Source: Lepas anatifera (Eukaryota > Arthropoda > Thecostraca > Lepadidae). Taken from it: a stretch of DNA of 64,000 nucleotides. The stretch covers positions 1-64,000 of the forward strand of contig JAOTON010001047.1 of the NCBI GenBank assembly GCA_034440635.1, read 5' to 3'. This document shows positions 55,337 through 64,000 of the stretch, one piece after another (position 1 is the stretch's first letter; every line of letters begins with the position of its first letter). A program made the translations under genes and the position numbers. The notes under the pieces are model-generated. The model did no database searches and was not told the DNA's origin. It saw only the letters and a list, made by a program, of their open reading frames with translations.

Positions 55337-56370
55337 CCCTTCGTGAGATCATTTTCCCACTACAAAACCACAGTTCGCTAGAGCAAGGCACTTCTCCAAC
55401 TGAGTCAGGAGCCCATTGTTCCTCTGTACCAGACCACTTCTGACTGAAGGAAACGGCCGTCTTAGGTTTCGTCTCATCTCAAATGTGAGCTCTCGTGATC
55501 AGTTCTCGTGCGAAGCGACGTAATCATCTGATGCATTTAGTGTAAAGCGAGTGGCAAGCCCAGGCCAAGCTGCACAGTATCTTAAGCCCCGAGCGGCGTT
55601 TACACAGTACCCATATTTCCCGTATGAAGTATTTGACCCAATGTGACCTGGAAAATATCGCTTAACTTGCAGGTCTACGAAATAGCTCAGAATTGTGTTA
55701 ACCGGGACTCGAGACGAATTCTAAAGGGAAAACTTGCCGACACTTGCCTTAAAAATGAACAATTTCTACCATTTGGCTTGTAACAGTGTAATACTATGAC
55801 CGCACCCATGCATTGCATTGAACAACAAATATGCTCATAATACGAATTCGGGCAAAATCGGGCAAAAGTACTTATAAGGCATGAAAGCAAACACCTTCAG
55901 CTACTTTGTGGACCAAGTTTCACTGCGGCACAAGGTGATATATTTTTTTAAAACTCTAATTCAAATATAGTTTGATCAAATCTATCTCCGTCAGTAACAT
56001 TACTTGGTAAATTTGCTCCCCATACCTGACCAATACACGAAATGACGTTAAAACATGTACTAACATATTTGGAACACTCCGTTCCTAGAAAAAAAGCCAT
56101 AAAACTAATTTCTAAGCATTTGAAACGTTGAAAAACACTTGTGAACAAATAAGGAAATTCAGGCGATTAGTGCGCTCCGAAACGCTTTCGGTAGAAACCT
56201 CGTATTCAGACTGTTTCTGCATAGAGTTGTGTTGTTTAGAAAAAGTAAGAATGCCATCGTGTTCTACATTCAACTTCGCACTGATGACAGCCATAAAACA
56301 GCAATATTTTTGAACTTACAAAATCCGAATAATAAGCGCTTTTGAGGGTCTGCGGGCCCACTGTGCGCCG

Positions 56371-56710
56371 TCAGCGATGCTCGTCCGCTGCAGCACGACC
56401 AGAGTCGCCCTCAGCAGCTGACTTCCGACTCGACGCAGAATGGCCCGTCGTCAGCCTGCTGCGACACCGGCGGCGGCGGCACCGCCTGCGCAGACCGCGT
56501 CGGAAGCGCCACCGCTGTTCGCGGAGGTGACGCCATCTGTTCCCAGACTTACTAAGTCGCCCGCAAAGGTGGCGGCACCCTCCGTTGGTCATTCACCGCG
56601 GCAGCCGGTCAGGCGATCGGAGCGGCTGCGGAAGCTCACGGAGTTTTTTCAAGCAGTTATGTGGTTGTGTGTGTATGTGTGTGTCTCTTTTGTAATAAGA
56701 GGAGAGGGAG
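56371..56710 (+). pseudogene. Gypsy pol C-terminal tail and polypurine tract
   Basis: After the inserted element, Gypsy sequence resumes with a Pro/Ala-rich tail and RRSERLRKLTEFF, the usual end of Gypsy pol proteins. A purine run, AAGAGGAGAGGGAG (56697-56710), then precedes a TG dinucleotide, as expected of the polypurine tract next to a 3' LTR. Confidence 0.75.
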
Positions 56711-56896
56711 TGTAGGGAATGCATGCCTGAGCTCGCCTCTGCCGTGACATGGCCCGAGGCAGGGCGCTGATAGCGATCCTTGGTCGGTGGCCTGCGTGCC
56801 AATACAGCAGTCTGCACCTGACCGGCTTTGTGTCCTGACGGGTCTTGACGTACGGCAACACTACAGTAAAGGTGAATCCTCACTTCCCGCCAAACA
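56711..56896 (+). repeat. Candidate Gypsy 3' LTR
   Basis: Begins TGTAGGGAATGCATGCC right after the purine tract. CA-ending positions fit at 56865 (ACTACA) or 56896 (CCAAACA). No second LTR is present, so neither the length nor the end can be confirmed. The sequence after 56896 begins TTGGTATAGTGC, which looks like a primer binding site; that would be odd downstream of a 3' LTR. Confidence 0.5.
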
Positions 56897-57150
56897 GTTG
56901 GTATAGTGCTAGTCATTTATAGTCATATAGTCATTTATTTATATTTATTTATATATTCATTTATTTATAGTCATTTATAGTCATAAGTGTACATTTTAGG
57001 TAGTATACCATATTGTGAGCCCATAGGTCAATGAACTTGACCCAAAAATTATAGGAAAGATTCTTTGTGAGCTTCCCTTTAAGACTCTCGTCTGCCTTTA
57101 GCTTATTCAATTCTTTTTCCTGCGTAATCACGGCAGCTCCCAAAAGGTCC
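56897..57150. other. AT-rich spacer with TAGTCATTTAT repeats
   Basis: Short direct repeats of TAGTCATTTAT at 56911-56990, followed by unassigned sequence. Confidence 0.5.
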
Positions 57151-57831
57151 CCAGCGTGGCCAATATTTGACATTTATGACCTTGTTTGACCTTGAAGATA
57201 TTGACCTAGGTCAATGAAAATTGGTCATAATGTAGATCACCATAACCTTCACCCATCCAAGGACTGGCGTTTTCTAAGTCTCATAGTTTCCGAGATCTTA
57301 GGGGTCTCCAGGCCCCCCTCCAATGTGCGTCAGTGCCAGACCCCTCTCCAGTGCGGGTCCACAGACCCCTAATCAATTAAACGTCATCATGTATGTCTCG
57401 TAACTGACTTTCATTTTATATAGGGCATGGTCATTTTCAGACCTTTTGTGACCTCAGGAAATGTTAGGTCAAGAGATACACTATGTAGGTCGAATCACTG
57501 GTGGGAGGTCGTTATGTTCCAGACAGTGGAGAAATATTTCCTGTCAAATGTATTTTACCAGATCTCAATACCTCCAATGGCATGAGAGGTATGCCCAGGT
57601 TTCTTAAGCATTGCATATTTTTGTGGATATTGCCTATCGTGACCTAACCCTAACTTCTGGAGGTCAAACCATTGACCTGAGCGCCTAAACATGTGAAGTA
57701 AAATCATGCTTGAGTCACGTGAGCTTTCCAATACGCTTTGAAGATTTGCGCTAACCCCTATTTTAGTTAGAGGGGGCCATCATTGGCCCCCGGTGGGGTG
57801 AAGGTGGCGCCGGACCCCGGCGGGGCGCGAG
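57151..57831. mobile_element. Decayed TTAA-type elements, including M (inverted J/K relative)
   Basis: 57151-57370 is the end of one element: TGACC-rich, then CCGAGATCTTAGGGGTCTCC and GC-rich text. From about 57371 the sequence follows the left part of J inverted and ends CCCCGGCGGGGCGCGAG, with the TTAA decayed to TTGA at 57832-57835. The site TTTCTTAAGC (57602) is uninterrupted. Confidence 0.72.
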
Positions 57832-57835
57832 TTGA

Positions 57836-58078
57836 AGAGCACCCACCTGGTCAGACAGGGTCCTAATCTGCCACTCACAGTGGGCCCTGCAGCCCAACGA
57901 GCCCTGCTAGTCACCTAGTTTTATTGGTCAAAGAGAGCCGAGCTGACCAGAGAGGGTCTTACTTTCGAGAGAGGGCCTTGGGGGTGACAATGGTTCAGAT
58001 GATTTTTTAGAGGGTTTCGATGGTAAAAAAGCTCGGTTTGTCACAATGGAGCACTGTAGAAAGCTTAGCCCTCACCTG
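57836..58078. other. Degenerate minisatellite-like spacer
   Basis: Loose repetition of AGAGAGGGTC/TGGTCAGACAGGGTCC text, perhaps a decayed relative of the array at 59163. There is no gene. Confidence 0.45.
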
Positions 58079-58900
58079 GGTGGGGGATGATTGAGTAGCC
58101 CCTCGGGTTTTCCGGCGCTATCAAAACCGGCGCTGCTAGGCGCCGCCGTAATGACCCGCCTGATCCTTGATTTTAAGGTTGGGTCATCTCAGTTCAGGTC
58201 ATCAGTGCAGGTCGAGTGACCTCACTTCCAAAAATATTTATGGTGGCATAAGTAAGAAATGAGTGAATCTGTCGGATTGAAACGTATACCGCATAATGGT
58301 CCCACCAAGTACTACGAAACATTTTCCGTTATTTTTTATATCGATGACCTAGGATCAGATAAGGATCATGACCTCTCCCCTGTAATTGCATGGGAAAACG
58401 GGAATTGGCCAAAACATGGTTTTATTTTATAGATACAGTTTAGAATACCTTGCTGTTCTGCAAATCGTAGTACCCTTCGCCCCTTTCCATCTTGCAATTT
58501 CGCTTTTGTGACCACCCCTGAGCGGTCGTCTGGGACTACTTAAACAGGTTATTAGACTTGGGTCAATACCTTTCTATGAATTTATGGCAAAGCCTTTGTT
58601 TTCATACAATTACGTTTGGATTGTATTGCCAATCGATTGATATATTGACTATGCTTGCTCAGAAAGTGACATTGACCTGGCCTAAGGTCAGGTCATTTTT
58701 ATGTTTTGACCTAGCATAGTCATCATACATAATTCAATTTGTCGTAACGAGAGAAAGCGAATGGTGCCTAGAAAATTGATTCTAACTCAACTCTGTCAGA
58801 CGCTAGAGCCAGGAACTTTTCACTAACATTTATGTTTTATTTATTTCAGTAGGGCCACATCCCACAGGCACACTGGCCCAACTTTAAGGTTGGGTCATCT
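58079..58900. mobile_element. TTAA-type element L2
   Basis: After TTAG (58075-58078) comes CCCTCACCTGGGTGGGGG, then a GGCGCTGCTAGGCGCCGCC hairpin and TGACC/GGTCA blocks in the same order as L at 50104. The TTAA at about 58553 is uninterrupted. The right boundary is uncertain. Confidence 0.68.
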
Positions 58901-59162
58901 CAGGTCAAGTCACCATGTAATCTTCTTTGACCTGTCATGAACTCAAGATTGATCTAAGCCAAAAAGTGACTGATGTAGTTTCTTCATGATAACCAGAGAT
59001 AGGCTGACGATATAGAGACCTGCAGGGAACAGTCGGTCCTACTAGTTTAGAGGCTTCTCTAGTGAAAGGTGTCATGAAAATCACGGTGGGTCCTATTGGC
59101 TTAAAAGCTCCCTCCCAGCCGCAATGGCCTTCTCACTGAAAGAGGACCCAGTCTGGCCAGAC

Positions 59163-59392
59163 AGTGCACTGGCGGCTATAGACAGGGCACTGAATTCTAT
59201 AGAAAGGGCACTGATGGCTATAGACAGGGCACTGACGGCTATAGATAAGGCACTGACGGCTATAGACAGGGCACTGACTTTTATAGACAGGGCACTGACG
59301 GCTATAGACAGGACACTGACGGCTATAGGCAGGGCACTGACGGCTATAGACAGGGCACTGACGGCTATAGACAGGGCACTGCAAAAAGGTAA
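59163..59392. repeat. 21-bp minisatellite CGGCTATAGACAGGGCACTGA
   Basis: Eleven units, nearly all exactly 21 bp. Because 21 is a multiple of three, the array stays open in several frames on both strands: AIDRALT repeats on plus (59124-59579) and QCPVYSR repeats on minus. I regard these as artefacts. Confidence 0.95.
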
Positions 59393-59437
59393 TCTGTATA
59401 ATCATCGTGGCGCACGAAATGTGCCGTGTGTTAGTCA

Positions 59438-59575
59438 CCTACATATTTTCGATGGAGAAGTGGATGGGCTACCCAACGCCGTTTCGCTACCTACCGTGGT
59501 TCTCGAGATCTTAGGGGGCGGGTACCCGCCCCCTCGTCAAAGCGAAGTTGGCTCAGACCCCCGTCAATGCGCGTG
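59438..59575. mobile_element. TTAA-family element T1-F, end fragment
   Basis: 138 bp identical in order to the right end of T1-A and T1-B, from TTTTCGATGGAGAAGTGGAT to CCCCCGTCAATGCGCGTG, followed by TTAA (59576-59579). The rest of the element is absent. Confidence 0.9.
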
Positions 59576-59579
59576 TTAA

Positions 59580-59886
59580 AGGTGGTGTGCCCTCCCATGC
59601 CACTGCGCCCCTGATCGTGGAAAAATTTCAAGCTAAGATTGGATGATTTTCAGACGTGTATGTAGCTTTTGGATGTCGCCTAAAAAGCAAACACGTTTGG
59701 AAAAAGCTATTGAATAACTGCCTAACATTAAAGTAGAATGTTCCTTGTGCTATAAAAGGCGCAAAAAAGCGATGAATAACAGATTTGGTGCAATGAGGAG
59801 GTGCCGCCCCCTAACGCCGCCGCCCCTATGGGGTGCCACCCCCATCGGCTGAGCACCCCCAAAGATTTTGGGAAAATTACACCCCT
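59580..59886 (+). repeat. Interspersed repeat G, copy 3
   Basis: Longest plus-orientation copy, from AAGGTGGTGTGCCC to AAATTACACCCCTG. It is uninterrupted at AACATTAAAGTAGAATG, where copy 1 has the T1-E insertion. Confidence 0.82.
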
Positions 59887-60272
59887 GCATGCCTACCTAA
59901 GCAGAAATGATCTGAGACCTTGGTGCATTGCACCAAATATGTCAACCAGCGTCATTTTGCCAAACAACTCGAGCACATTTAAATTAAATTTTTTACACTA
60001 TAAAATATTTGGAAATATGAAATTACACTATAATAAAGGGAAGTATAATAAGTTTCGACTAATAAATCACTACATATGTAGGTACACCTTTTTATAGAAT
60101 GGCCATATTCGAAATAGATTAAAAGTAGCGGTGTTATTAACATAACTCTTGCCTTAACTTCGGCTTGATTCTGGCGCGAATTGCGTAAACAAACTTACCC
60201 CAGGGCCAAGCGTACGTGCTGTTGTGCGTTTCTTATACATTCGGCGGGTGTAGAGGCCAGAAACTAGTTTGA
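59887..60272. other. 5' flank of the hAT transposase gene
   Basis: AT-rich sequence becoming more GC-balanced near 60170. A left terminus of the hAT element should lie here, but I cannot identify it without its partner, which is beyond the window. Confidence 0.4.
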
Positions 60273-60669
60273 TTGGCGAAATCTTGGTTCATGTCCCATG
60301 TGGGCAGAAGTGTTGGTCGACCACAATCTTCAGTATGGAAGGAATTCGAAGCAGCAGATTCTCAGCAGGATAAGAAAATGCGGTGTGCTCACTGCATGAC
60401 ACTCGTGAGCCGAAGACCTGCGCGAATGGCCAAGCATTTTGAGACTTGCCCTCGTCGTCCAGGTCCTAGCCGGCCGAAAAAAAGGCAAAGATAAGTGCGG
60501 CGGAGTCTGGGGAAAGCTCTGATCCCGACGATGTGACTGAAGTGCCGCATGAAGCAGTTAAACCACGTAAGGCTGCGCCGGAGAGCGGAAAAAGCATGCC
60601 GATGCGGCAACAGAAGATAACAACGTGGGCTGTGAGGACAACCGGCGCTGAAAAAGACAACATAGACAA

Positions 60670-62538
60670 CAGAGGTCAGAAAAAGTAATTTGGTTCCCCA
60701 ACGCAGACCAGTTGATGCCCCAAGATGAAAGGAACGTTCCCCAGAGGCGGTTATCTGGCAATTATAGCTTGTGGAGCAGAAGCCTGAGCACATAGCCTTT
60801 ATTTGTCAGATTCAGGTCATAAAAGTTTAGTACTTATTAGGGGATATTGTTCAAAATTAGCCTAGATGGTCTTCAGGCTATGAAATTTTTTCAGGTGTAA
60901 AACAATCCAAAATTGTTTAACACTTTTAAATTCTTAGGGGTCAAACTATTTCTCTCTATATAAATATTCTCAAGTAACATGGGACACTGATTCCAATGAA
61001 CAAAGGAAATTTAAAATTTGTAGGCAATTTCAAAAGTTATGGGCATATAAATGTTTGACACACTTGTAAAGGCTTCCATGTATAAACCAATATCTCATAG
61101 TTTAAGCTCAATTGCTTTCAAAATTTGTATTTTCTTGTTTTCTGCATTTTCATTCAAAATCTGTGCAAAAAATATAAATTTGATCTGGAATATAAAAATA
61201 AAAAAACAAATTGGATCACATTTTCAAAATTTAGTTTTGGTCCAAGAATTTCAAAGGCAGTCTAAAACAAATTCAAACACCAAAAAAATTCAAATCCTCT
61301 AACAATTCTAAAATTTATATCTACATAATATGTGTGGTCCCGACAAGAGTAAGAGCGAATCATTAATTTCTTTAAAACCTATAGTTCAATTGCAAAGTTA
61401 AGTTTATTCTTCCAAATCATAGAACTAAACTGGCTGGTTTAAAAGTTTGCAAGTTTCAGCTTGATGATAAATGGTGAGCGAAAGACCACAGAAAATTAAA
61501 ATATACAGGCACTTCCTACACATGGCATGAGATGCTGAAAGTTTCAGCTGTGCCCATTGAAACACTTAGGTAAGCTATCAAAGCAAACTTGAGTTTTACT
61601 TGCAAGAAGGTTGAGGTAGGCAGGTACCTAAAGTACCTAATGCATCCTTACCTTGAAATGTTACCAAATGTCTAATAGGTAAATCATTTTACCATGCCCC
61701 CTGTCACCCATTTTGAGCATTGGCCAGTCAATACCCTGCTAGAATTTCATTCTAGGCCCCACTTTTTAAAGGTTCTGGAAAAATAACAGGAACTATATGA
61801 AACCAGTATGGACCGAGTGCCGCGCGTGGGCGCATCAAGTATGTTCCCCCAACCAGTCCCAATTTCCTTACTCTATTACTACCAAGGCCATAATAATAAT
61901 TCTTCACCGCGAGGTTCAAATCCCCAACCAGCGCAAAAGAGTACTCCACGAATCCACATCCCAAGCAACTATGTAGACGAGTCCGGCGCACTTTTTGCCT
62001 TGTGCTCTATAACAATTTGCAACGCGTGCGGCAGCTTGTCAGCCGAGCTCCAACTTACCCCAACGCTTCCACCGCGGTGCGAACGGATTGACTTAAACAC
62101 ATCCCCAGCTTCCCCAGATGGACCGCCCTCGAAAAGTTCCCCGGCTTCTGATTCGTGTAAAATGGCTGAAAGCAGTTTTTTTGCTAGTGCTAGCGCCAGT
62201 GAAAATAATGAAGCAGAAGGACTACAGATATGTGAATTCAAACGATGTTAAATAGTCAACTGCTCAAATAGTCCACATTTTAATTCGACCTCGAGAACAG
62301 AGAGTCACGGCTAGAGCGTCCCCATGAATAACTATCTTAATGTTCAATGGTCAAATAGTCCACAAAGTCATAAAATCCACAGCTCAAAAGCACTACATAA
62401 GTAAAAGTAAGACATAATGTTCGCATGTCAAAAGACCAGAAATACTGCAGCAGAGGAAGAAGGAAAATGCTTAGACTCCCTAGCAGCTGAAGATCTTCCC
62501 CAACTTTGTTGGCACGTTCGGACTTTTTCTGACCTCTG
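60670..62538. mobile_element. Non-autonomous hAT element R (1869 bp) in the transposase gene
   Basis: The terminal inverted repeats CAGAGGTCAGAAAAAGT are perfect over 17 bp (60670-60686 and 62522-62538). They are flanked by the 8-bp duplication ATAGACAA (60662-60669 and 62539-62546), which has T at position 2 and A at position 7, as hAT targets prefer. The host frame resumes in phase across one copy of the duplication. Inside is mostly AT-rich DNA and one 147-residue plus-strand frame (61808-62251). Confidence 0.96.
61808..62251 (+). CDS. Hypothetical frame inside element R
   Basis: 147 residues, Ser/Pro-rich, ending in SSFFASASASENNEAEGLQI and a Cys-containing C-terminus. It has no homology that I recognise. 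It overlaps a minus-strand frame of 90 residues, so composition rather than selection may keep it open. It could also be a captured host exon. Confidence 0.25.
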   Translation: MDRVPRVGASSMFPQPVPISLLYYYQGHNNNSSPRGSNPQPAQKSTPRIHIPSNYVDESGALFALCSITICNACGSLSAELQLTPTLPPRCERIDLNTSPASPDGPPSKSSPASDSCKMAESSFFASASASENNEAEGLQICEFKRC

Positions 62539-63910
62539 ATAGACAACGCCGTTGCCGAATTCTTCTACCGGTGCAACATCTCGTTCTCAGTGGTGGAACA
62601 TCCTCTGTTCACCACTCTAATAGCCAAACTTCGGCCAGAATATCAGGATCAGGCGCCCAACCGGTAGATGCTAGCTGGCTCAATGCTGGACAGATGAAAC
62701 TACGGCCTGAAGGAGGCTATCAAGGACGAATTGAAGGACGTTGACAAAGCCACACTGGTTCAGGACGGATGGTCAAACATTCACAATGAGCCAGTTGTGG
62801 CTCACTCAATCTGCTGTAATGGCAAGAGCTACCTACGGAACGCTGTGCCAACACAAGACATGGAAAAAAACGCGGAAAACTGTGCCAAACTCCTCGAAGA
62901 GGCGATGACATTGGCCGAAGACTCCTACGGGGTGAAAGTCAATGGAGTGTGCACAGACAACGCCTTTTCTATGAAGAAGATGAGGAAAACGATACAGGAG
63001 AAGAAGCCAGAGGTGGAGACATGGGGATGTTCCGCTCATCTGAATCTTCTCGGACAGGAGCTCACTCTTGACACAATCATGGGACGGGTGGTCAAAGTGC
63101 AGAAGCACTTCCGTAACCACCATCGAGAGGGTGCGTGTCTGCGGGAGAAAGAAAACACCGTCAAGCCGCAGCTGCCATGTGCCACACGATGGAGCTCCCA
63201 GCTGGACTGCCTGGAGTCGCTCCTGAAGAACAGGCCGGCCTACATCGAGGTCTGCGAAGAAATCGAAAGCATGGACGAGGCAATCAAGCGCTTAGTCAAC
63301 GACCACGCCCTGAGCAAAAACATCAAGGATCTCGCAGCTCAGCTCGAACCAATCCGTGTGGCCCTGAACAAACTGCAGAGCGACAGCGCCACTCTGGCCG
63401 ATGCTGTTGAAGTATGGCTGGACCTGGAAAGCAGCGAACTGCTGCAACCGCATCCAGAAGCCATAAAACGAAGGCGGGGCCAGGCTCTGAGGGCGGTACA
63501 CGCTGCGGCCAACCTCCTTGGCCCGAGATACTTCGGTCGGAAGCTGCCGGCCGATCTGCGTGAGGACGCGGAGGAGTGGCTAGGAAGTGACCTCCTTGCT
63601 GAGCTCATCCTGCTGGAGAACAAAGATGAGCCTTTCCTCCGCGCTTTCTTCGAGCCAGCGTTCATCGCGAAGCTGACGCCTCGAGCTTGGTGGCTGGGTG
63701 TGAGCAGGGAGACCAGGCGTGAGCAAAGAGTTCTGCGAGAGGGCACTGGGTGTAATGCAGCTGCCACCATCGTCTGCCAGCATCGAGCGCGCTTTTTCAA
63801 CGCTCGCCATCATCCAGACAAAACTGCGCAACCGCCTGGGTGCAGCGATGCTAGAGAAGTTGTCGTTCTGTCATAGGGCCCTGCGCGACCGTCATGAGGT
63901 TGAGTGGTGA

Positions 63911-64000
63911 GGTGCTGCAGCCTGAGAGGTTCGCTCATCGTCCACCGATGTGTTGGGTGTTGCGCAAACTGCGCGATCGCCTGGGTGGAGCAGCATTTGA
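63911..64000 (+). other. 3' flank of the hAT gene, partial repeat of its end
   Basis: GCGCAAACTGCGCGATCGCC...GGGTGGAGCAGC at 63962-63996 resembles the transposase sequence at 63825-63848 (CTGCGCAACCGCCTGGGTGC), suggesting a diverged partial duplication at the window edge. Confidence 0.5.

Larger units (their letters stand above)
54190..56363. mobile_element. 2.17-kb DNA element inserted in the Gypsy copy
   Basis: Starts CAGTGGGCCGGCGGGCGCTC and ends, inverted, CAGTGGGCCCGCAGACCCTC. The inverted repeats run about 30 bp with 4 mismatches, and their inner part CTCAAAAGCGCTTA is perfect (54207-54220 and 56333-56346). The CAG start suggests hAT type. The flanking 8 bp do not match cleanly (CCGCCGCA against TGCGCCGT), so the superfamily is not certain. 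It contains a nested 269-bp element and one minus-strand frame of 156 residues. Confidence 0.72.
60273..63910 (+). pseudogene. hAT transposase with BED zinc finger, split by a hAT MITE
   Basis: Exon-like pieces of one gene. 60273-60480: BED zinc finger with VWKEFEAADSQQDKKMRCAH and CX2C...HX4C (MAKHFETC). At 60476-60483 a run of 7 A causes a frameshift into KISAAESGESSDPDD...QQKITTWAVRTT. At 60670 a non-autonomous hAT element interrupts. From 62547 the frame continues FFYRCNISFSVVEHPLF, with in-frame stops TAG (62665) and TGA (62695). Next come the RNase-H-like catalytic region TLVQDGWSNIHNEPVVA, GVCTDNAFSMKKM, GCSAHLNLLGQEL and PCATRWSSQ. Near 63700 a further frameshift leads to the C-terminal dimerisation block SSASIERAFSTLAIIQTKLR. 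About 650 residues in all, as expected for hAT. Confidence 0.94.

Noticed and set aside
56897..56910. Primer binding site after the Gypsy LTR (TTGGTATAGTGC)
   Set aside because: It lies downstream of the 3' LTR candidate with no internal retrotransposon sequence following, and the LTR end itself is not fixed.
59124..59579. Heptad-repeat protein gene
   Set aside because: The unit is 21 bp, so any frame without a stop in the unit stays open. The frame runs straight into a TTAA element.
63311..63800. Minus-strand frame of 153 residues opposite the hAT transposase
   Set aside because: It is antisense to a well-supported transposase region and has no motif of its own.

Overview
The window looks like a transposon-rich stretch of an arthropod nuclear genome. 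The main clue is a 270-bp interstitial array of CCTAA units (TTAGG on the other strand, the arthropod telomere repeat) at 34278-34552. Almost every recognisable coding sequence belongs to a mobile element, and all of these are broken. I see no host gene, no rRNA, no clean tRNA gene and no prokaryotic signal.

Layout. 1-5335: two Penelope-like retroelements (RT plus GIY-YIG endonuclease), each bordered by inverted copies of its own sequence and by (AT)n tracts. 7081-11560: a GC-rich minisatellite split by a 3.4-kb element that carries its own minisatellites and is flanked by the 8-bp duplication TGTTCTGA. 11640-13560: tRNA-derived SINE, small repeats and an element end. 13559-16150: degenerate LINE (endonuclease and YADD-type RT). 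16890-19158: a minisatellite-bearing repeat (H) split by a TTAA-flanked element. 20807-25357: TTAA-flanked elements, one of which splits a P-element/THAP9-like transposase gene. 26206-26893: a pair of nested elements with 9-bp target duplications. 28460-33880: older TTAA elements and further minisatellites. 34278-36148: telomere-like array, triplet repeat and a 1.06-kb palindrome. 36546-40188: two inverted loci of clustered TTCGCGAA palindromes. 40240-42519: more H minisatellite. 43063-49228: three SINE-like units in otherwise unassigned DNA. 49310-50590: TTAA elements nested three deep. 51069-56896: Gypsy-type LTR retrotransposon split by a 2.2-kb element. 57150-59886: decayed TTAA elements, a 21-bp minisatellite and repeat G. 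60273-63910: hAT transposase gene split by a non-autonomous hAT element.

The window is mainly informative as a record of nested transposition. Several insertions can be dated relative to each other, because an uninserted paralogous copy of the target also lies in the window or because the host reading frame resumes exactly across the insertion. The dominant families are short, non-autonomous TTAA (or ATAA) elements of piggyBac/Kolobok type. Their interiors are full of AGGTCA/TGACCT motifs, and no transposase of their own is visible. A second theme is a set of 20-22 bp G-rich minisatellites, several carried inside mobile elements and sharing a CAGGG(G)C core.
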